The notes under the pieces are model-generated. The model searched no databases. It was not told the DNA's origin and saw only the letters and a list, made by a program, of their open reading frames with translations. From contig CAUYLG010071456.1 of the NCBI GenBank assembly GCA_963573385.1, forward strand, positions 1 through 64,000: DNA of 64,000 nt, given 5' to 3'. Shown here piece by piece: positions 10,600 through 64,000 of the stretch. The position numbers and the translations under genes were made by a program. The stretch's first letter is position 1; every line of letters starts with the position of its first letter. The stretch is from Cacajao melanocephalus (taxonomy: Eukaryota; Chordata; Mammalia; Primates; Pitheciidae).

Positions 10600-11329
10600 T
10601 GGCCGGGCGGGCAGGGAGTTTGTGCGGGGTGGGACCTTGGTGGCCGTTTCCTCTCCTGAAAATGAGCAGAGTGGGACAGGGGCAGGGGTTCCCAGGATTG
10701 GGGAAACTGACGGCTGGGTAGGTGGAGGTGCCACGAGGTGGGAGGAGCATTGCTCCAGCTCAGTCTTTCCACCCTCCCTGGGACCCTGGGGCCAGTCTGC
10801 CCGGCAGGCCTGTTTCCCATCTGAGCAGTGGAGCTGGGGTGAGGGGACCCTGGGCGCATTTCTGAGCAGCACAGGAGGCCTCAGGGAAGGCAGGGGTGGG
10901 CACACTCTGGCAGCATGCCCCAGGACGGAGCTCACTCATCTGTGCAGTGGGGAGGGTCCCTGCATGGCCACCAGGCCCAGTCCTGCCCAGCAGGCAGCAA
11001 GCTTCCCTGAGGCTCAGCCTGGCCCCTCCAGGCTGGGCTCAGCCCACTGCCATCTGGCTGTGTCCTCAGTGGCCCCACCGTCCTTGGCAGGCAACACAGG
11101 CCCTTTGTCCCTTGTGGGCAGGGACGGTTGGTTTCTGGGGGGGTTTGACTTTTTATTCTCAGTCTTTCTGGGAGGTGGGTGGAAGAGTCTGTTTTGCAAA
11201 TAAGGAAACTGAGGCCCAGAAGAGGGCTCTGTCTTGCTGAGGTCTTGCTAGCCTAGGTGGGTAGTTCCTGGCTGTGGGGGCCTGGTGGGGATGTGATCTG
11301 CCTGGCTTTCACAGGTCCGTGACCCGAAG

Positions 11330-11482
11330 TGCTCCACCACCTGCGGCCTGGGCGCCGTCTGGCAGCTGGTGCGCTGTAGCTCCAGCCGGGATGAGGACTG
11401 CGCCCCTGCTGGCTGGCCCCAGCCTGCCCGCTGCTGCCACCTGCGGCCCTGTGCCACCTGGCACTCGGGCAACTGGAGTAAG
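11330..11482 (+). pseudogene. ADAMTS7 pseudo-exon J (TSP1 repeat)
   Basis: The frame is intact: [40 protein letters not shown] and [11 protein letters not shown], then a GTGCAT donor. The acceptor AG is at 11328-11329 (CCGAAG). Arg-to-Trp and Arg-to-Cys changes are visible relative to the family pattern, consistent with CpG decay. The preceding gap 10600-11329 has a small MIR-like fragment near 11195-11240. The following intron 11483-11933 shows nothing recognisable. Confidence 0.86.
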
Positions 11483-11933
11483 GTGCATGAAAATGAAGCC
11501 AGGGCAAGCAGCCCAGGGCATGGGTGGAGCCCTGGCTAACCAGGGCCTGTGTTCCAACAGCAGCAGGGCAGGGGAGGGCTCCGGGCTGCACGTCTGGGTG
11601 CCCAATCACCCCGGATTCTGAATCTCTTGGGAGTCTTCTTCATCTTTGCCTGGCTTGGCCTGTCTCTTTTCCTCTGTATTTCTGACCCCATCAGGACTGT
11701 CTTTCACCAGCTTGCCTTTGTTCCTCCCTTTCTCGGTCTGTCCCCGCCCATGGCAGCCCCTGGCCATGCACCTTTTGCCTCGGGCCTGCCAGCCTTGGCC
11801 TCTCGCTGGGGCTCTTCAGGGATTTGCCCCGGGCTGGAGTGTGGGCCTGATGCCTTCCCTGCCACACGCTTCATGGGGTCACACGTGTAGGCCTGCACGT
11901 GGGGGGTGTCCACATATGTCTCTTGGTCCCCAG

Positions 11934-12107
11934 TGCTGCCGCAGCTGTGGTGGAGGCTCCTCAGTGCGGGACATGCAGTGTGTGGACACATGGGGCCTCT
12001 GGCCGCTGCGGACCTTCCATTGTCAGCCGGGGCCTGCCAAGCCACCAGTGCACTGGCCCTGCGGGGCCCAGCCCTGCCTCAGCTGCTACACCTCTTCCTG
12101 GAGAGAG
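11934..12107 (+). pseudogene. ADAMTS7 pseudo-exon K (TSP1 repeat)
   Basis: A CCCCAG acceptor and a GTGAGG donor bound an open frame: CCRSCGGGSSVRDMQCVDTW, GLWPLRTFHCQPGPAK and GAQPCLSCYTSSWRE. Several arginines have become tryptophan, the expected outcome of C-to-T decay at CGG codons once selection is lost. The exon itself is not frameshifted. Confidence 0.86.
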
Positions 12108-12186
12108 GTGAGGCCTGGGGGTCCGTTGTAGGGGAGGGAGCACTCTCAGACCCTGGCTGTGCCCTGACTCCTTCCCTGCCCCCCAG

Positions 12187-12246
12187 TGCTCCGAGGCCTG
12201 TGGCGGTGGTGAACAGCAGCGTCTGGTGACCTGCCTGGAGCAGGGA
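12187..12246 (+). pseudogene. ADAMTS7 pseudo-exon L, 3'-truncated end of the copy
   Basis: After a CCCCAG acceptor the exon reads CSEACGGGEQQRLVTCLEQG, then similarity stops at about 12246 in mid-exon. No later TSP1 repeat and no PLAC domain are seen downstream. This is either the 3' edge of the duplication or a later deletion. Confidence 0.8.
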
Positions 12247-12671
12247 GCAAGGGCTTGGCGGCACCTGGTCAGTCCTGAGTTGGGTGAAGCAGCTATTGAG
12301 TGTGGCTGAGAGCCAGGCTCTCTCTGGCCGCTGCACGTGCAGCAGTGACTGGACGAGGTCGCGCCATGCTGGTGCTCACAGCCTGGCAGGGAGAAACAGA
12401 CAACGAAAGGGCACGTGTGCTGTGATGTCAGGGAAGGCCTTCCCAGGAGGGGCCTGCGGTTGAGACCCAAGGCAGGAGTCCATGATGCCAAGGACAGGGA
12501 TCAAGGGGACAGCAGGTATGAAGTCTGAGGTGGGAATGACAAGCTTGGGGCAATCAGGGAGCCCGGCAAAGGCCAGCGGCAGACGGGGGCGGAAGAGGAG
12601 CCTCAGGTGGGCAGGACACCTTCTGCCGGGTCTGTTTGGTACCGAGGGGTTCAGAAATCTCAGATCTGGGC

Positions 12672-12885
12672 TCTGAGCCGGGCCCTGGAGTCAGCTGGGC
12701 CAGTGTTCAAGTCTTTGTCCCACTGGCTGCTGAGTGACTCTGGGCAGGTTGCTTTGTCTTGCTGAGTCACTGTTTTCTCCTCTGTAAAATGGGGACAGCT
12801 TGGGAGAGGAGGGTCGGGAAGATTAAATGAAGTAATGTGACGAAGCACAGGGCTGGGCACAGCCTCGGCGGGCACAGCACGACAC
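12672..12885 (+). mobile_element. MIR fragment (sense)
   Basis: Shows GCCCTGGAGTCAGC and a diverged GTTCAAGTC B-box remnant, then TGGGCAGGTTGCTT, CCTCTGTAAAATGGGGACAG and GGGCTGGGCACAG in MIR order. Confidence 0.65.
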
Positions 12886-13839
12886 TGGCACAGACTTGGC
12901 GCATGCTCAGGGCTTTCAGACACGCACCTGGTAACAACGAAGCCTGGCGGGCTGGGCCCCAGCTGTGAAACCTGTCTCCTCCCCTCCTGCCTGTGGGCTG
13001 GGCAGGTCCTCTGCCCCATCCCTCGGGCACAGCAGTGTCTCACCCACGTCTCTGCCCACTGCTGCATCAGGGCTCCATCCCGGGGCTCTGCCCAGGCCTC
13101 TCAGGCATGTCCCGTGCGAGGGGCTCGCTGCCCTGCAGCCTTGAAGGCTGTCCCCACTTTTCTCACACCCCTCCCCGCTGCAGGAGCCGATCCCACAAAT
13201 GCAAGTGAGGTTCGAGTACTGAGTGGGCTGTAGGCATGGGACCTGGCCCTCCGAGGAGGCACTGAGGGCGGGGCTGGGGGCAAGGGCAGGCCACTCAGGC
13301 ACAGGGCACAGGGACGGCTTCCCAGAGGAGGTGTCACCCTGCCCTGCCTGCCCTCAGCACGCACCCAGCCAGCATCTCAGAGAGCTCCTGTGAGCCACCT
13401 GAGCTGGGTGCTGGCACCATGTCTCTTGCCATCAGGGCTACAGGGCTGGCCACAGGGAGTGGCGTGGTTACAGTCCAGGTGGTGAGGACCAGGTGGGGCA
13501 GAGAACAGGAACTGAGGTGCCTGGGGGCCTGGAACCAAGGGTGGATGGCCCAGCATGCTCTGGGCTTTCGAGGTCTCCCTGGGGTGGGTGTGAGCGGGCT
13601 GCAGGGAGTGGCGGTGGGGCTGGTTAGGTGGCTGACCTAGACGCTGTCCTCAGTGAGGAGTTTTCTGCCACCAGTGAACAGTGGAGGGGTGGCAGGAAGT
13701 GTCTTGGACCGTGAGACCTGGAATTCCTAGGATGTTTTGCTGGTGTGTGGGACGGTGTGGCGGGTATTTGGGAAGCCTGGAAACCAGAGTGTGTGGTCAC
13801 TGCAATGACCCAGCAACGCCACATCCGTTTGCTGTGGCG

Positions 13840-13960
13840 GTGGGGTTCACAGAGGAGGGAATCGAGGCCTGAGAGGTGAAGCAGCTTGTGTGAGGTCACC
13901 CGGGGCAACCAGGATGCAGCCTGCAGACGTGCACTTCGGAGCTCTGCCCGGAGCTGGGGT
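13840..13960 (-). mobile_element. MIR-like fragment (antisense)
   Basis: CACAGAGGAGGGAATCGAGG and GTGAGGTCACCCGGGGCAAC resemble the antisense MIR core; strongly diverged. Confidence 0.45.
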
Positions 13961-15559
13961 GGAGGAGCCTGCCTGCTGCCTCGTGCCCTCTGTGGGGCCT
14001 GGAGGATGTCCCAGGCCCAGGGCTGGCTGCTCCCGTCCTGCTACTCCTCCCCTGGGAGGTCTGCTGGAGTGAGCAGGGCCCAGGCAGCGGCTGGGGGTTG
14101 TCAGCAGCAGCAGCAGCATCAGGAGCAAGGCCAGGAGGCTGGAAACAAGCCACTTTTCAAACAGCTCCGATAACCGCAGGCAGGAGGGCCCAGCCAAGCC
14201 TCAGCCCTGACAAGCACAGCCTGCAGCCGGCCTCCCTCACCAGCCGGCCTGGGCTCAGCCCCTGGTTTCTGCTGACAGCCTGTAAGGTCCACTCTCTCTA
14301 GCTTCCTGGCCCACCCAAGAAGTGGAAGGCTGGCCTGGGAGATGGGACCCTGTGACCCCGAAGCCAAGGCTGAGTGCAGCCCCCATGGCTGGAGGGGGTC
14401 ACAGAGGCCTGGCAGGGCAGGTGCACTGGGACAGGGGGATGTGCCGGGAATAGGGGGCAGAGGCCACTGCAGGCTGGCAGGAGGCCCCTGGGACTGCAGT
14501 TCTGTGCCAGGTTTTGTCAGGGGACACCAAGGCTGAGCAAGGATGGAGATGGGGTGGCAGGGCATCACCCCGGGCAGGCTCTTTCACAGGCATGTGAGGG
14601 GATCAGGGTGGGGTCTCAGGACCTTTCCTCCAGAAACCTCAGCCCACCAATGCCCATTCTCGAGTCCTGGGAGTCAGCCATGGGCAGGTGGGACAGAGAC
14701 AGCAGCAGCTGGAGACCTGCAACGCTGGTTTGGGAGGCCCTCTGGAAACCGGGGCCCTCTGCATGGTGGGGAGCTGCTGGAGCCTCCTTAAGGTGGTTGG
14801 GGTGGGGAGCCAGGTTCTGCATACCCCAAACCACTGGTCCTGATGCCCCTCAGAGCGGCCCCTTCCCCACCACCAGCCCCAGCACCAGGTTCCTACCACA
14901 TTGATCTATGGTCCAGCTACCTGGTACCTGCCTACCCACAGCCCCTTCCCCTCCCATAAAATCTAGTCCCATGGAGCCAGACTGTGGTGCCTACAGCAGA
15001 AACAGATGGGCATGAAGGTGCTTTGAAGATATGCAGAATCTGGGCTGACCAGGGGTGGAATATGTGGAATCTGGGCTGGCCGGGGGTAGGGAGGCTGGGG
15101 AAGGGGCACACACTGTCCTCCCAGGCCAGGCCCAGCCCTGGATCCAACCCTGCCCTCTGGCTTCGAGCCTTGGACTCGGCAGTTGCCAACTGCCTCCTCA
15201 GCCCTGCCCTTGGAAGGTGTTACGCCCCTTCTCCAGGTGGGGGATGCTAAGGTTCAGAGAGGTTGCCCTGCAGCCTACCAGGGCCACCTCGCACATTCTA
15301 CTCTCCCGCATATGACATTCCCAGACAAAAGGTGAGTGGGGCCCCGGAGCCTGCATGTGGCAACTGCCACCACTCAGCTAGGTATATGCTGGGGACAGGG
15401 GACACCACTGAAAATCACTCCTTAGGGACTGAGACCAAGAAACAGTATCAGAGGCTGAACCCTTCTGCGATAAGCTTCTGTCCCAGGACTTGGAAGTGAT
15501 GGAGGGAGTGTGGCCAGGGCAGCTGCCTGCAGGTGCGTGCCCCGCTGCTCCCAACTCCA

Positions 15560-15715
15560 CATGCTCACTTCATTTCACACCAACAGCCCCATCCTCAGAG
15601 GAGGAGCCCGAGGCTCTGAGAGGAAGTAACTGGGCCAAGGGCACATGCCCTGGTAACACAGGCCATCCTATGCCCCAACTGCCCACCTCTAAGCTCCAGG
15701 CCACGCTGAGCAGGT
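15560..15715 (-). mobile_element. MIR-like fragment (antisense)
   Basis: GAGGAGCCCGAGGCTCTGAG then AGTAACTGGGCCAAGGGCAC match the order of the antisense MIR core; diverged. Confidence 0.45.
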
Positions 15716-16629
15716 AGAAGAGGGAGCAGGCCCCGAGCAGGCCCCAGCAGTGGCTTTACACAGAGAGGGCAGCCCGCCAGAGGCCACGCAGAAAAGCACG
15801 TCACTTGGCAAGCTAAGGGGAGTCCCAGCCCCGCTATGCCCAAGGGTGGGGGAGCGTCAGATATGCTTCCTGTGTCTGCAGCAGCCTGCTGGCCCAAAGA
15901 GACCCTGGGGACCCGCACTTTGAGCCATGGCTTCCCAGGCCTTAGTCAGAATTGCCTCTGGTGGCAACCCCTTCCAAGGGGTGGGGAGCAGGGCCTGTCG
16001 ACTTGCTCCTGACCCACAAACTGAGCCAGTACCTGTCCCAGCTCTGCCACCACTGCTGCACCGCGTGACTTCAGGAACTCACACCCTCGCCGAATCCATG
16101 TCCCCAGAAGAGAAAAGGCTGCCAGGCCTTGGCCTGCTCTGTCTGGGAATACCTGCTAGAGCCACTCCACAAACCCCCCCATGGGAAGACATTTGGTCCT
16201 AATCATTCTTGGTGTTTTCCACTGATGGCTGGGGGTGTCCCCAGTGGCAGCTGGGCCTGAGCTGTCAGCCCAGGCAGGAGACAAGCCTGTGACTCAGCAA
16301 GGCATGGCACAGCTGGCAGAAGGAGGGTGCCTGTTCTTTGTGGCTGGACGGGGGGCTATCCGGAAACAGGGAGTCTCCAGCTCCCGGCTTTCCCACCTCA
16401 GTGCCCCCAGCCCACACCTGCAGCTTGGCCATGGCTTTTGGGGCCTCCCAAGGCTGCCCCTGCTGGCAAAGGCATCCTGACACACCTGCCCCAGGGCAGG
16501 GACACCCAGAAGCACCAGGCTGGAAGGTCAGAGAGCCCCGCCTTGCCCCCCAACACCAATAAGGCCTCCCCTACCCTCCAAGCCCTTGGGGTGAGCCCCA
16601 TTACAAGTGACTATAAGTGAATCTCAAGG

Positions 16630-19600
16630 CAGAATATTATACAAATTAGTTTATTTCTTCCTTTAGTATTATAATTCCAAAATGTCACTTGAAGGTCAGC
16701 ACAGGCGCTGCTGTGATATAAAACGACAGTCGCTTGGCGCCCCCTGGCGTCCTCCAGTTGCCCAGCGGCAGTGGACACTCAGAGGCACACACTGGGTCTC
16801 TGCATGGCCTCCCACCTGCAAGCATTTCCCCGGGCAGGCCCAGCTGCCCAGAAGCCCGGGAACACACAGGAAGCTAACACTATAGGATGGCGGGTGGGAT
16901 CTGTGCGACACAAGCACGTGGTCAGAAAACCCAACCGGGGATCTGTCTAGCACACTTGCGACATCAGCACACTGCAGTTGAAGCCAGAACTGCCTCCAGC
17001 CAGCAGCAGTCCTGGCTGCTACTGTATAGCTGTCAGCACGGTGACAGGCAGCGCCCGAGGCTACCTGGGTGAGAAGTGGCCTGCACATCACAACAGTGAG
17101 TCAGTGAGAGTCGGGGCCGGAGGGAAGAGCAACTCGGAGGCTCAGGCTGGCGCAGATACACACCAGGGAGTCATACACACAACATAAGAACTTGTTATAT
17201 AAAATAGATATGTGGAATCTGGAGACACCTTGAGAAAATAGCCTGAAAAAATATAAACTGTAGTGAAAATATACAAAAGTATTAACAGAGAGGTTCCACC
17301 CATTAAAAAACCCCACCCATTTAAAAATTGGCAATTCCCAGCAGGTGGGGAGGGAGGCCCTGGTCCTGGTATGCGCATTTGGACAGGTGGAGGAGGCCGC
17401 CCTTCGGGTTTCACAGCCAGCAAGATCCCCCTTGCAGGAGCCATGGGCTGGGTGCTGGGGCGAAGGTTCAGAGGAGGAACAGCAGCATGCGGAAGCCCCT
17501 GCCAGAATGGCCCCGTGCTGCGGCAGCCAGTGGAGGCCAGGGACCTTTGGGCCCTGGAGGGGACACAGCAGCTCTTTTCTCAATGACATGAGGGAGGGGA
17601 AATATTAGGTCGAAAGAGTGGGGCCAGCAGTTCTGGAAGGAGGAGTTCGTTCATCCTGTTCCCAAACTGGAATCAGGCGGAGCCGCCTGACACACACAAC
17701 TTGATTCCAGGGAGGAACCTCCAGGAAAGCGTCCCCAGTCCCTTTCCTCCAGGACGTTTCCTGCGCTCGCACACACACTGCCTGGCAGCGCTGGCAACTG
17801 CCTGGAAACAGTAACATCGCACCTCAGGCAGCAGCTACAACAGGCCTCCGGTCAGGCACGTCTCTCAGAGCAAACCAGACAACACGAGCCTGTCCCTGAG
17901 GCAGTATCTTAGCTCCAGGACACGGCAGTGTGCACTGGCATGTTCCAGGGGCCACCGGCTTGGAAAGTAAAACCGGCTCACAGGCCCAGCCCCATTCCTG
18001 CTGCTCCTCCTGAGCAGCCGCCCCCCAGGCTGACAGCTGCCACTTCACGACGGGCTGGGGGATGGGGTTCCAACACTGGATCCAAGCAGATGCAATGCCC
18101 AGCTCACAGGACATACTCCTTCAGGAATGTGCTGCTCTCAAAGACAAAGACAATGACAAAACCCATTTCTGATGCCTGAAACAGGCAAAGGCTTTTGGCT
18201 AAACATGGCAGCCAGCCCCTCTACACAGAGAAGCGCTAACAATCCCACCACAGACATGGAGCCGAGGCTCAGTCTAGTGCGCCGGGACGGCGACTTCGCG
18301 TGGCAGTGCTAGAAAGCCAACAGCAGGAAACAACAGGAAAAAGGTACTTCTTAAAGCTGCATTGCTTCAATTCTTAGTCTCATGGCATTCATATCAACCA
18401 AGGATGATTTCGTTTTTTTTCAGGTAATGTGAAACATTCCACTGAGACCGTTTCTCTCGTATTTTAGTAAGACTGTGCCAGAAAACACCCTGTCACATCT
18501 ACGCATCAGGGATGGTCTAGAGGGATTAAACAAAAGTAAGCTCCTTGCTCAAAGCCTTTCTCCAGCCTTCAGAAAGGCAGTCCTCCGAGTTCCCAGAAAC
18601 TGCCAGAGGCAACAGTGACCCTGCATCCTTGCAGAGAACAAGATGCTTCTAGGCAATGGTGGGGAGGCACACATCTGGGAGAGCTCCCCAAGCCTGGGCC
18701 CCAAGCACAGGAGTTTCCCAGCCCCAGCGCTGGCAGCCAGCCTCCCGCAGAACCCAGTCAGGAGGAGCAGACAGCAGGAGCACTGGCCAACCCCAAGGAG
18801 GCCAAGCTTTTCAGCTGTCCAAGAGCGTTCATGCTGCAGCTGTACTACTGCCCTGCAAAGCACCCCCAAAAAGATTCCTCCTTCCCCTCAACCAAGGCCA
18901 GCCCAGGGAGCCCAGGGGTAGGCCTGCTTTGCAATGTGATGGTCCACTATTTACTTGGAATCCCACCTCATCATAGCTGGTGAATGCGAGTCAAGAGGGC
19001 ATTCCAAAGTATCTCACAGAGCCATGCCAGACACGGGGCAAGCTGGGGACAGAGCAGCCCAGCAATGTGCAAACCCAGGCTGGCCATGAGAAGTGAGGGT
19101 GGGTGTCTGGACAGCCAGAGCAAAGGCTATTCTAGAAATGGGGCGTGGCTGGCAGTTTAAAGCCACCAGCAGAAGGTTCACGGGCTTTCTACAATGGCCA
19201 TTTCTGAACAAGGAATGTGCCTGCTTTTCTAAGGCAATTCCTTTTTATACCGACCTTATGCCTGAGGCAGCAACCCTCTGGGCTACAGATGCCTGAAGCA
19301 CAGTGGGCACCCTTCACAGAACTGCCATTCAAAACCACACATGACTGCCCACTGCGTACAGGGGAGAGAACAAGGGGAGATGCCCAGCAAAGCAAGGTTT
19401 CAGAGGGTCAGAGCACCACCGGGCTGACGGAGGCTGGAAACAGGCTCTTGCAAACAGCACTGGTAAGCCTGATGTTCCGCCAGTAATCAGGCAGAAACAT
19501 GACTGGGATACGTGTAACCAGAAGCCATGGCGTGGAGATGGCTGTAAACAGATCCGACCTCCCAGCCCTGCCCCCACACAGTGGGAGATGAGGAAGTGCA

Positions 19601-19744
19601 GTCTAGCTTTGGACATCTGCCCAGCAGATTCCCGGAGGCCACACACATTACATTCTGGCTTTTAAGCGCATTTTCACCCTTTGGGCATACTTTGGTTTGA
19701 AGACAGGAAGAGCAGCATCCAGGGACCCACTCAGGTGGAGAAGG
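16630..19744 (-). other. TBC1D2B: TBC1D2B 3' untranslated region
   Basis: This is the stretch between the TGA stop (19745-19747) and the inferred cleavage site 15-25 bases past the AATAAA signal. It is about 3.1 kb, with no Alu and no obvious repeat, in contrast to the introns. That is typical of retained 3' UTR sequence. No other AATAAA signal was noticed in it on the minus strand. The exact cleavage position is inferred. Confidence 0.75.
16650..16655 (-). terminator. TBC1D2B: Polyadenylation signal AATAAA for TBC1D2B
   Basis: The plus strand TTTATT at 16650-16655 reads AATAAA on the minus strand. It is followed within 30 bases by AT-rich then TG-containing sequence, compatible with cleavage near 16630. 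It is the only canonical signal I noticed downstream of the stop codon within the window. Confidence 0.7.
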
Positions 19745-61761
<42,017 letters not shown>

Positions 61762-62339
61762 CTGAAAAAAAAAAGGCAAATAAATGTCAGTTACTCAAAG
61801 CTGCCACAGAAAACGTGACATCCTACATAAAACACTGACTTGATATACTGAATAAAAATCTAAACTATGTAATAGTCTATTTTTAATGTACACTACCTAC
61901 AAACATAATCTGTGGGTAACTGGTGTTCTAAAACCATTTTCATCTAAATAGATCCATGTTTCTCAAAGTAAGGTTGTGACGTGCTTCAAACCACCAGATA
62001 TTAACAGTGTTAGCTCGGAGAAAGCAAAGGCTAGAATTTTCCTCCAGTATTGCAGAACAATAACCCTCACCATAAACCCGTAGTCAAAGTCCAATCACCT
62101 GTACTGATAAGAAACAATTTCCGGGATAAACTGTTAGGTAAGAAGAGCAAAGTGCAGATGAAACTAAGCAAGGCTCCCTTTTCTCTAAGAAAGTGGGAGA
62201 AATACAAATACAAATGTATTTGCTAATACTTGTAAAGAGTGACACTGAAAAAAAATCAAGTTTGCACATCACAGAATAGCAGTTCAGTAAATTCACAAGC
62301 AAACAGTGATGCTAAAGCATGATGAAACGTCACAACACA

Positions 62340-62967
<628 letters not shown>

Positions 62968-63190
62968 TGACATAATCTGCACTGGTGTTTCAGTGGTAGA
63001 ATTCTCACCTGCCATATGACATAATCTCTCTGACACAAGACATGCTTATAAACAGAATTTAATATTACTTTACAACAATCAATTTGATCTACACTTCTTT
63101 TTAATGTATCTCTGTATTAACAAAATCAACCAACTCTTTCTGTGAAATCAGAATTGACTGCTGACCACTGATATTCAAGAAAAATTCTTT

Positions 63191-63460
63191 TCTCTTTTTT
63201 TTTTTGAGCCGGGGTCTCGGCGAACACAGCTTACTGCAGCCTCAACTTACCAGGCTTGTGAAATCCTCTCACCTCAGCATCCCAAGTAGCTGGGACTACT
63301 GGAACGCACCACCACACCCAGCTAATTTTTGTTTTGTTTTTTGTAGAGACGGTTTTGCCATATTGCCCAGGCTAGTCTTGAATGCCTGGGCTCAAGCAAT
63401 CCTTCCACTTGGCCTCCCAAAGTGCTGGGATTATAGGCATAAGCCACTGCACCCAGTGCA
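63191..63460 (-). mobile_element. Alu element (antisense), internally deleted
   Basis: T-rich head, GAGCCGGGGTCTCGGCGAAC, then TGGGACTACTGGAACGCACC to CACTGCACCCAGTGC; part of the first arm is missing. Flanks GAAAAATTCTTTTCT (63179) and GAAAAATTCGTTTCT (63461) are the target duplication. Confidence 0.92.
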
Positions 63461-63851
63461 GAAAAATTCGTTTCTAATCAGATGAGCACACAATCAGAGT
63501 CAACAGGACAGGCCTCTGTAGAGGTCACTGAGCACTGGCAAAGAAAGCAGAAAGCAGGGAGTGCTGGGCTGCGCGGGCTTGGAAATCAACGTCCTGAACG
63601 CCGCATGATAGGCCTGCACTGTGTAGGCAGGTTCTGACTTGACTGACCACAATCAGTGTAGGAAGGGCTTCAAGAACACACTGGGAAAGTATCTTGGGCA
63701 TGGCATGAGTAAACAACTGCTGTGTATCTATCAGGGTAATCAGGCTCTGGCCAGGAGAGTCAACACACAGCTTACAGTAGGGTTCTGACTAGGAAAAGCA
63801 AGACAGTGTGCTGGGAACAGAAGAATTACAAGCTTGTAACAGAATATCCAC

Positions 63852-63932
63852 TTTTTTTTTTCTTTTTAAGACTGGGTCTCAAACTGAGGGTTGGACTGCA
63901 GTGGTATGATCGCAGCTCACTGCAGCCTCTTG
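63852..63932 (-). mobile_element. Alu fragment (antisense)
   Basis: T-rich head, AAGACTGGGTCTCAAACTG and GCAGCTCACTGCAGCCTCTT; truncated. Confidence 0.75.
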
Positions 63933-64000
63933 AGTCAAGAGGCAAGAAGGTACAATGAATACAGATTGCCAGTTCTTGGTTTTACTATCATGTATTAAGC

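Larger units (their letters stand above)
12247..16629. other. Intergenic region between pseudogene and TBC1D2B
   Basis: No exon, RNA gene or CpG island is recognised. The stretch is GC-rich and mostly unique, with old MIR fragments near 12672-12885 (sense), 13840-13960 and 15560-15715 (antisense). A diverged tandem pair of about 32 bp (GAATCTGGGCTG motif) lies at 15038-15095. The long open frames on both strands have no splice signals or family resemblance and reflect GC-rich composition. The two flanking genes end here tail to tail. Confidence 0.6.

Noticed and set aside
9727..10935. Antisense open frames of 362 and 402 residues
   Set aside because: They lie opposite the GC-rich mucin exon of the pseudogene, follow its composition, overlap each other in different frames and have no family resemblance.
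14098..14125. Short CAG-rich run as a trinucleotide expansion
   Set aside because: Only about five CAG units with interruptions, in intergenic DNA.

Overview
This is primate, most likely human or great-ape, chromosomal DNA. It has large GT-AG introns, many Alu (7SL-derived) repeats, old MIR, L2 and L1 fragments, MaLR-type LTRs and microsatellites. No bacterial, plasmid or phage features are visible. Two gene-related regions recognised by protein similarity fix the locus. One is a decayed copy of ADAMTS7 on the plus strand (about 530-12246). The other is the 3' part of TBC1D2B on the minus strand (about 16630 to beyond 64000). This pairing fits human 15q24-q25; the locus is inferred from memory of gene order, not from a search.

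Layout. 1-529: AT-rich DNA with short tandem repeats, probably flanking a duplication breakpoint. 530-12246: an unprocessed ADAMTS7 pseudogene. It keeps introns and twelve recognisable exon remnants running from the cysteine-rich/disintegrin-like region to the C-terminal thrombospondin repeats. It lacks the propeptide and catalytic exons and the last thrombospondin/PLAC exons, and carries a nonsense codon, several frameshifts and damaged splice sites. One of its introns holds a C-rich minisatellite of about 620 bp. 12247-16629: intergenic DNA with MIR fragments. 16630-19940: terminal exon of TBC1D2B, with an AATAAA signal, a 3' UTR of about 3.1 kb and the last 64 codons. 19941-64000: introns 12 to 2 of TBC1D2B with eleven coding exons. 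The phases of all exons fit, giving one open frame of 792 complete codons plus a stop. Two upstream exons (N-terminus and PH domain) and the promoter lie outside the window.

TBC1D2B is a Rab GTPase-activating protein. Both catalytic residues of the TBC domain (arginine finger and glutamine finger) are visible in exon 9, and a long coiled coil is encoded by exons 5 to 8. The pseudogene and TBC1D2B are arranged tail to tail and I see no functional link between them.

Exon numbers for TBC1D2B assume two exons upstream of the window, and residue numbers assume a 963-residue protein; both come from memory of the human gene. I found no previously undescribed biological system. The points worth a second look are structural: the duplication edges and minisatellite of the pseudogene, a direct repeat flanking the in-frame exon 7, inverted and nested Alu pairs, and long dinucleotide repeats.
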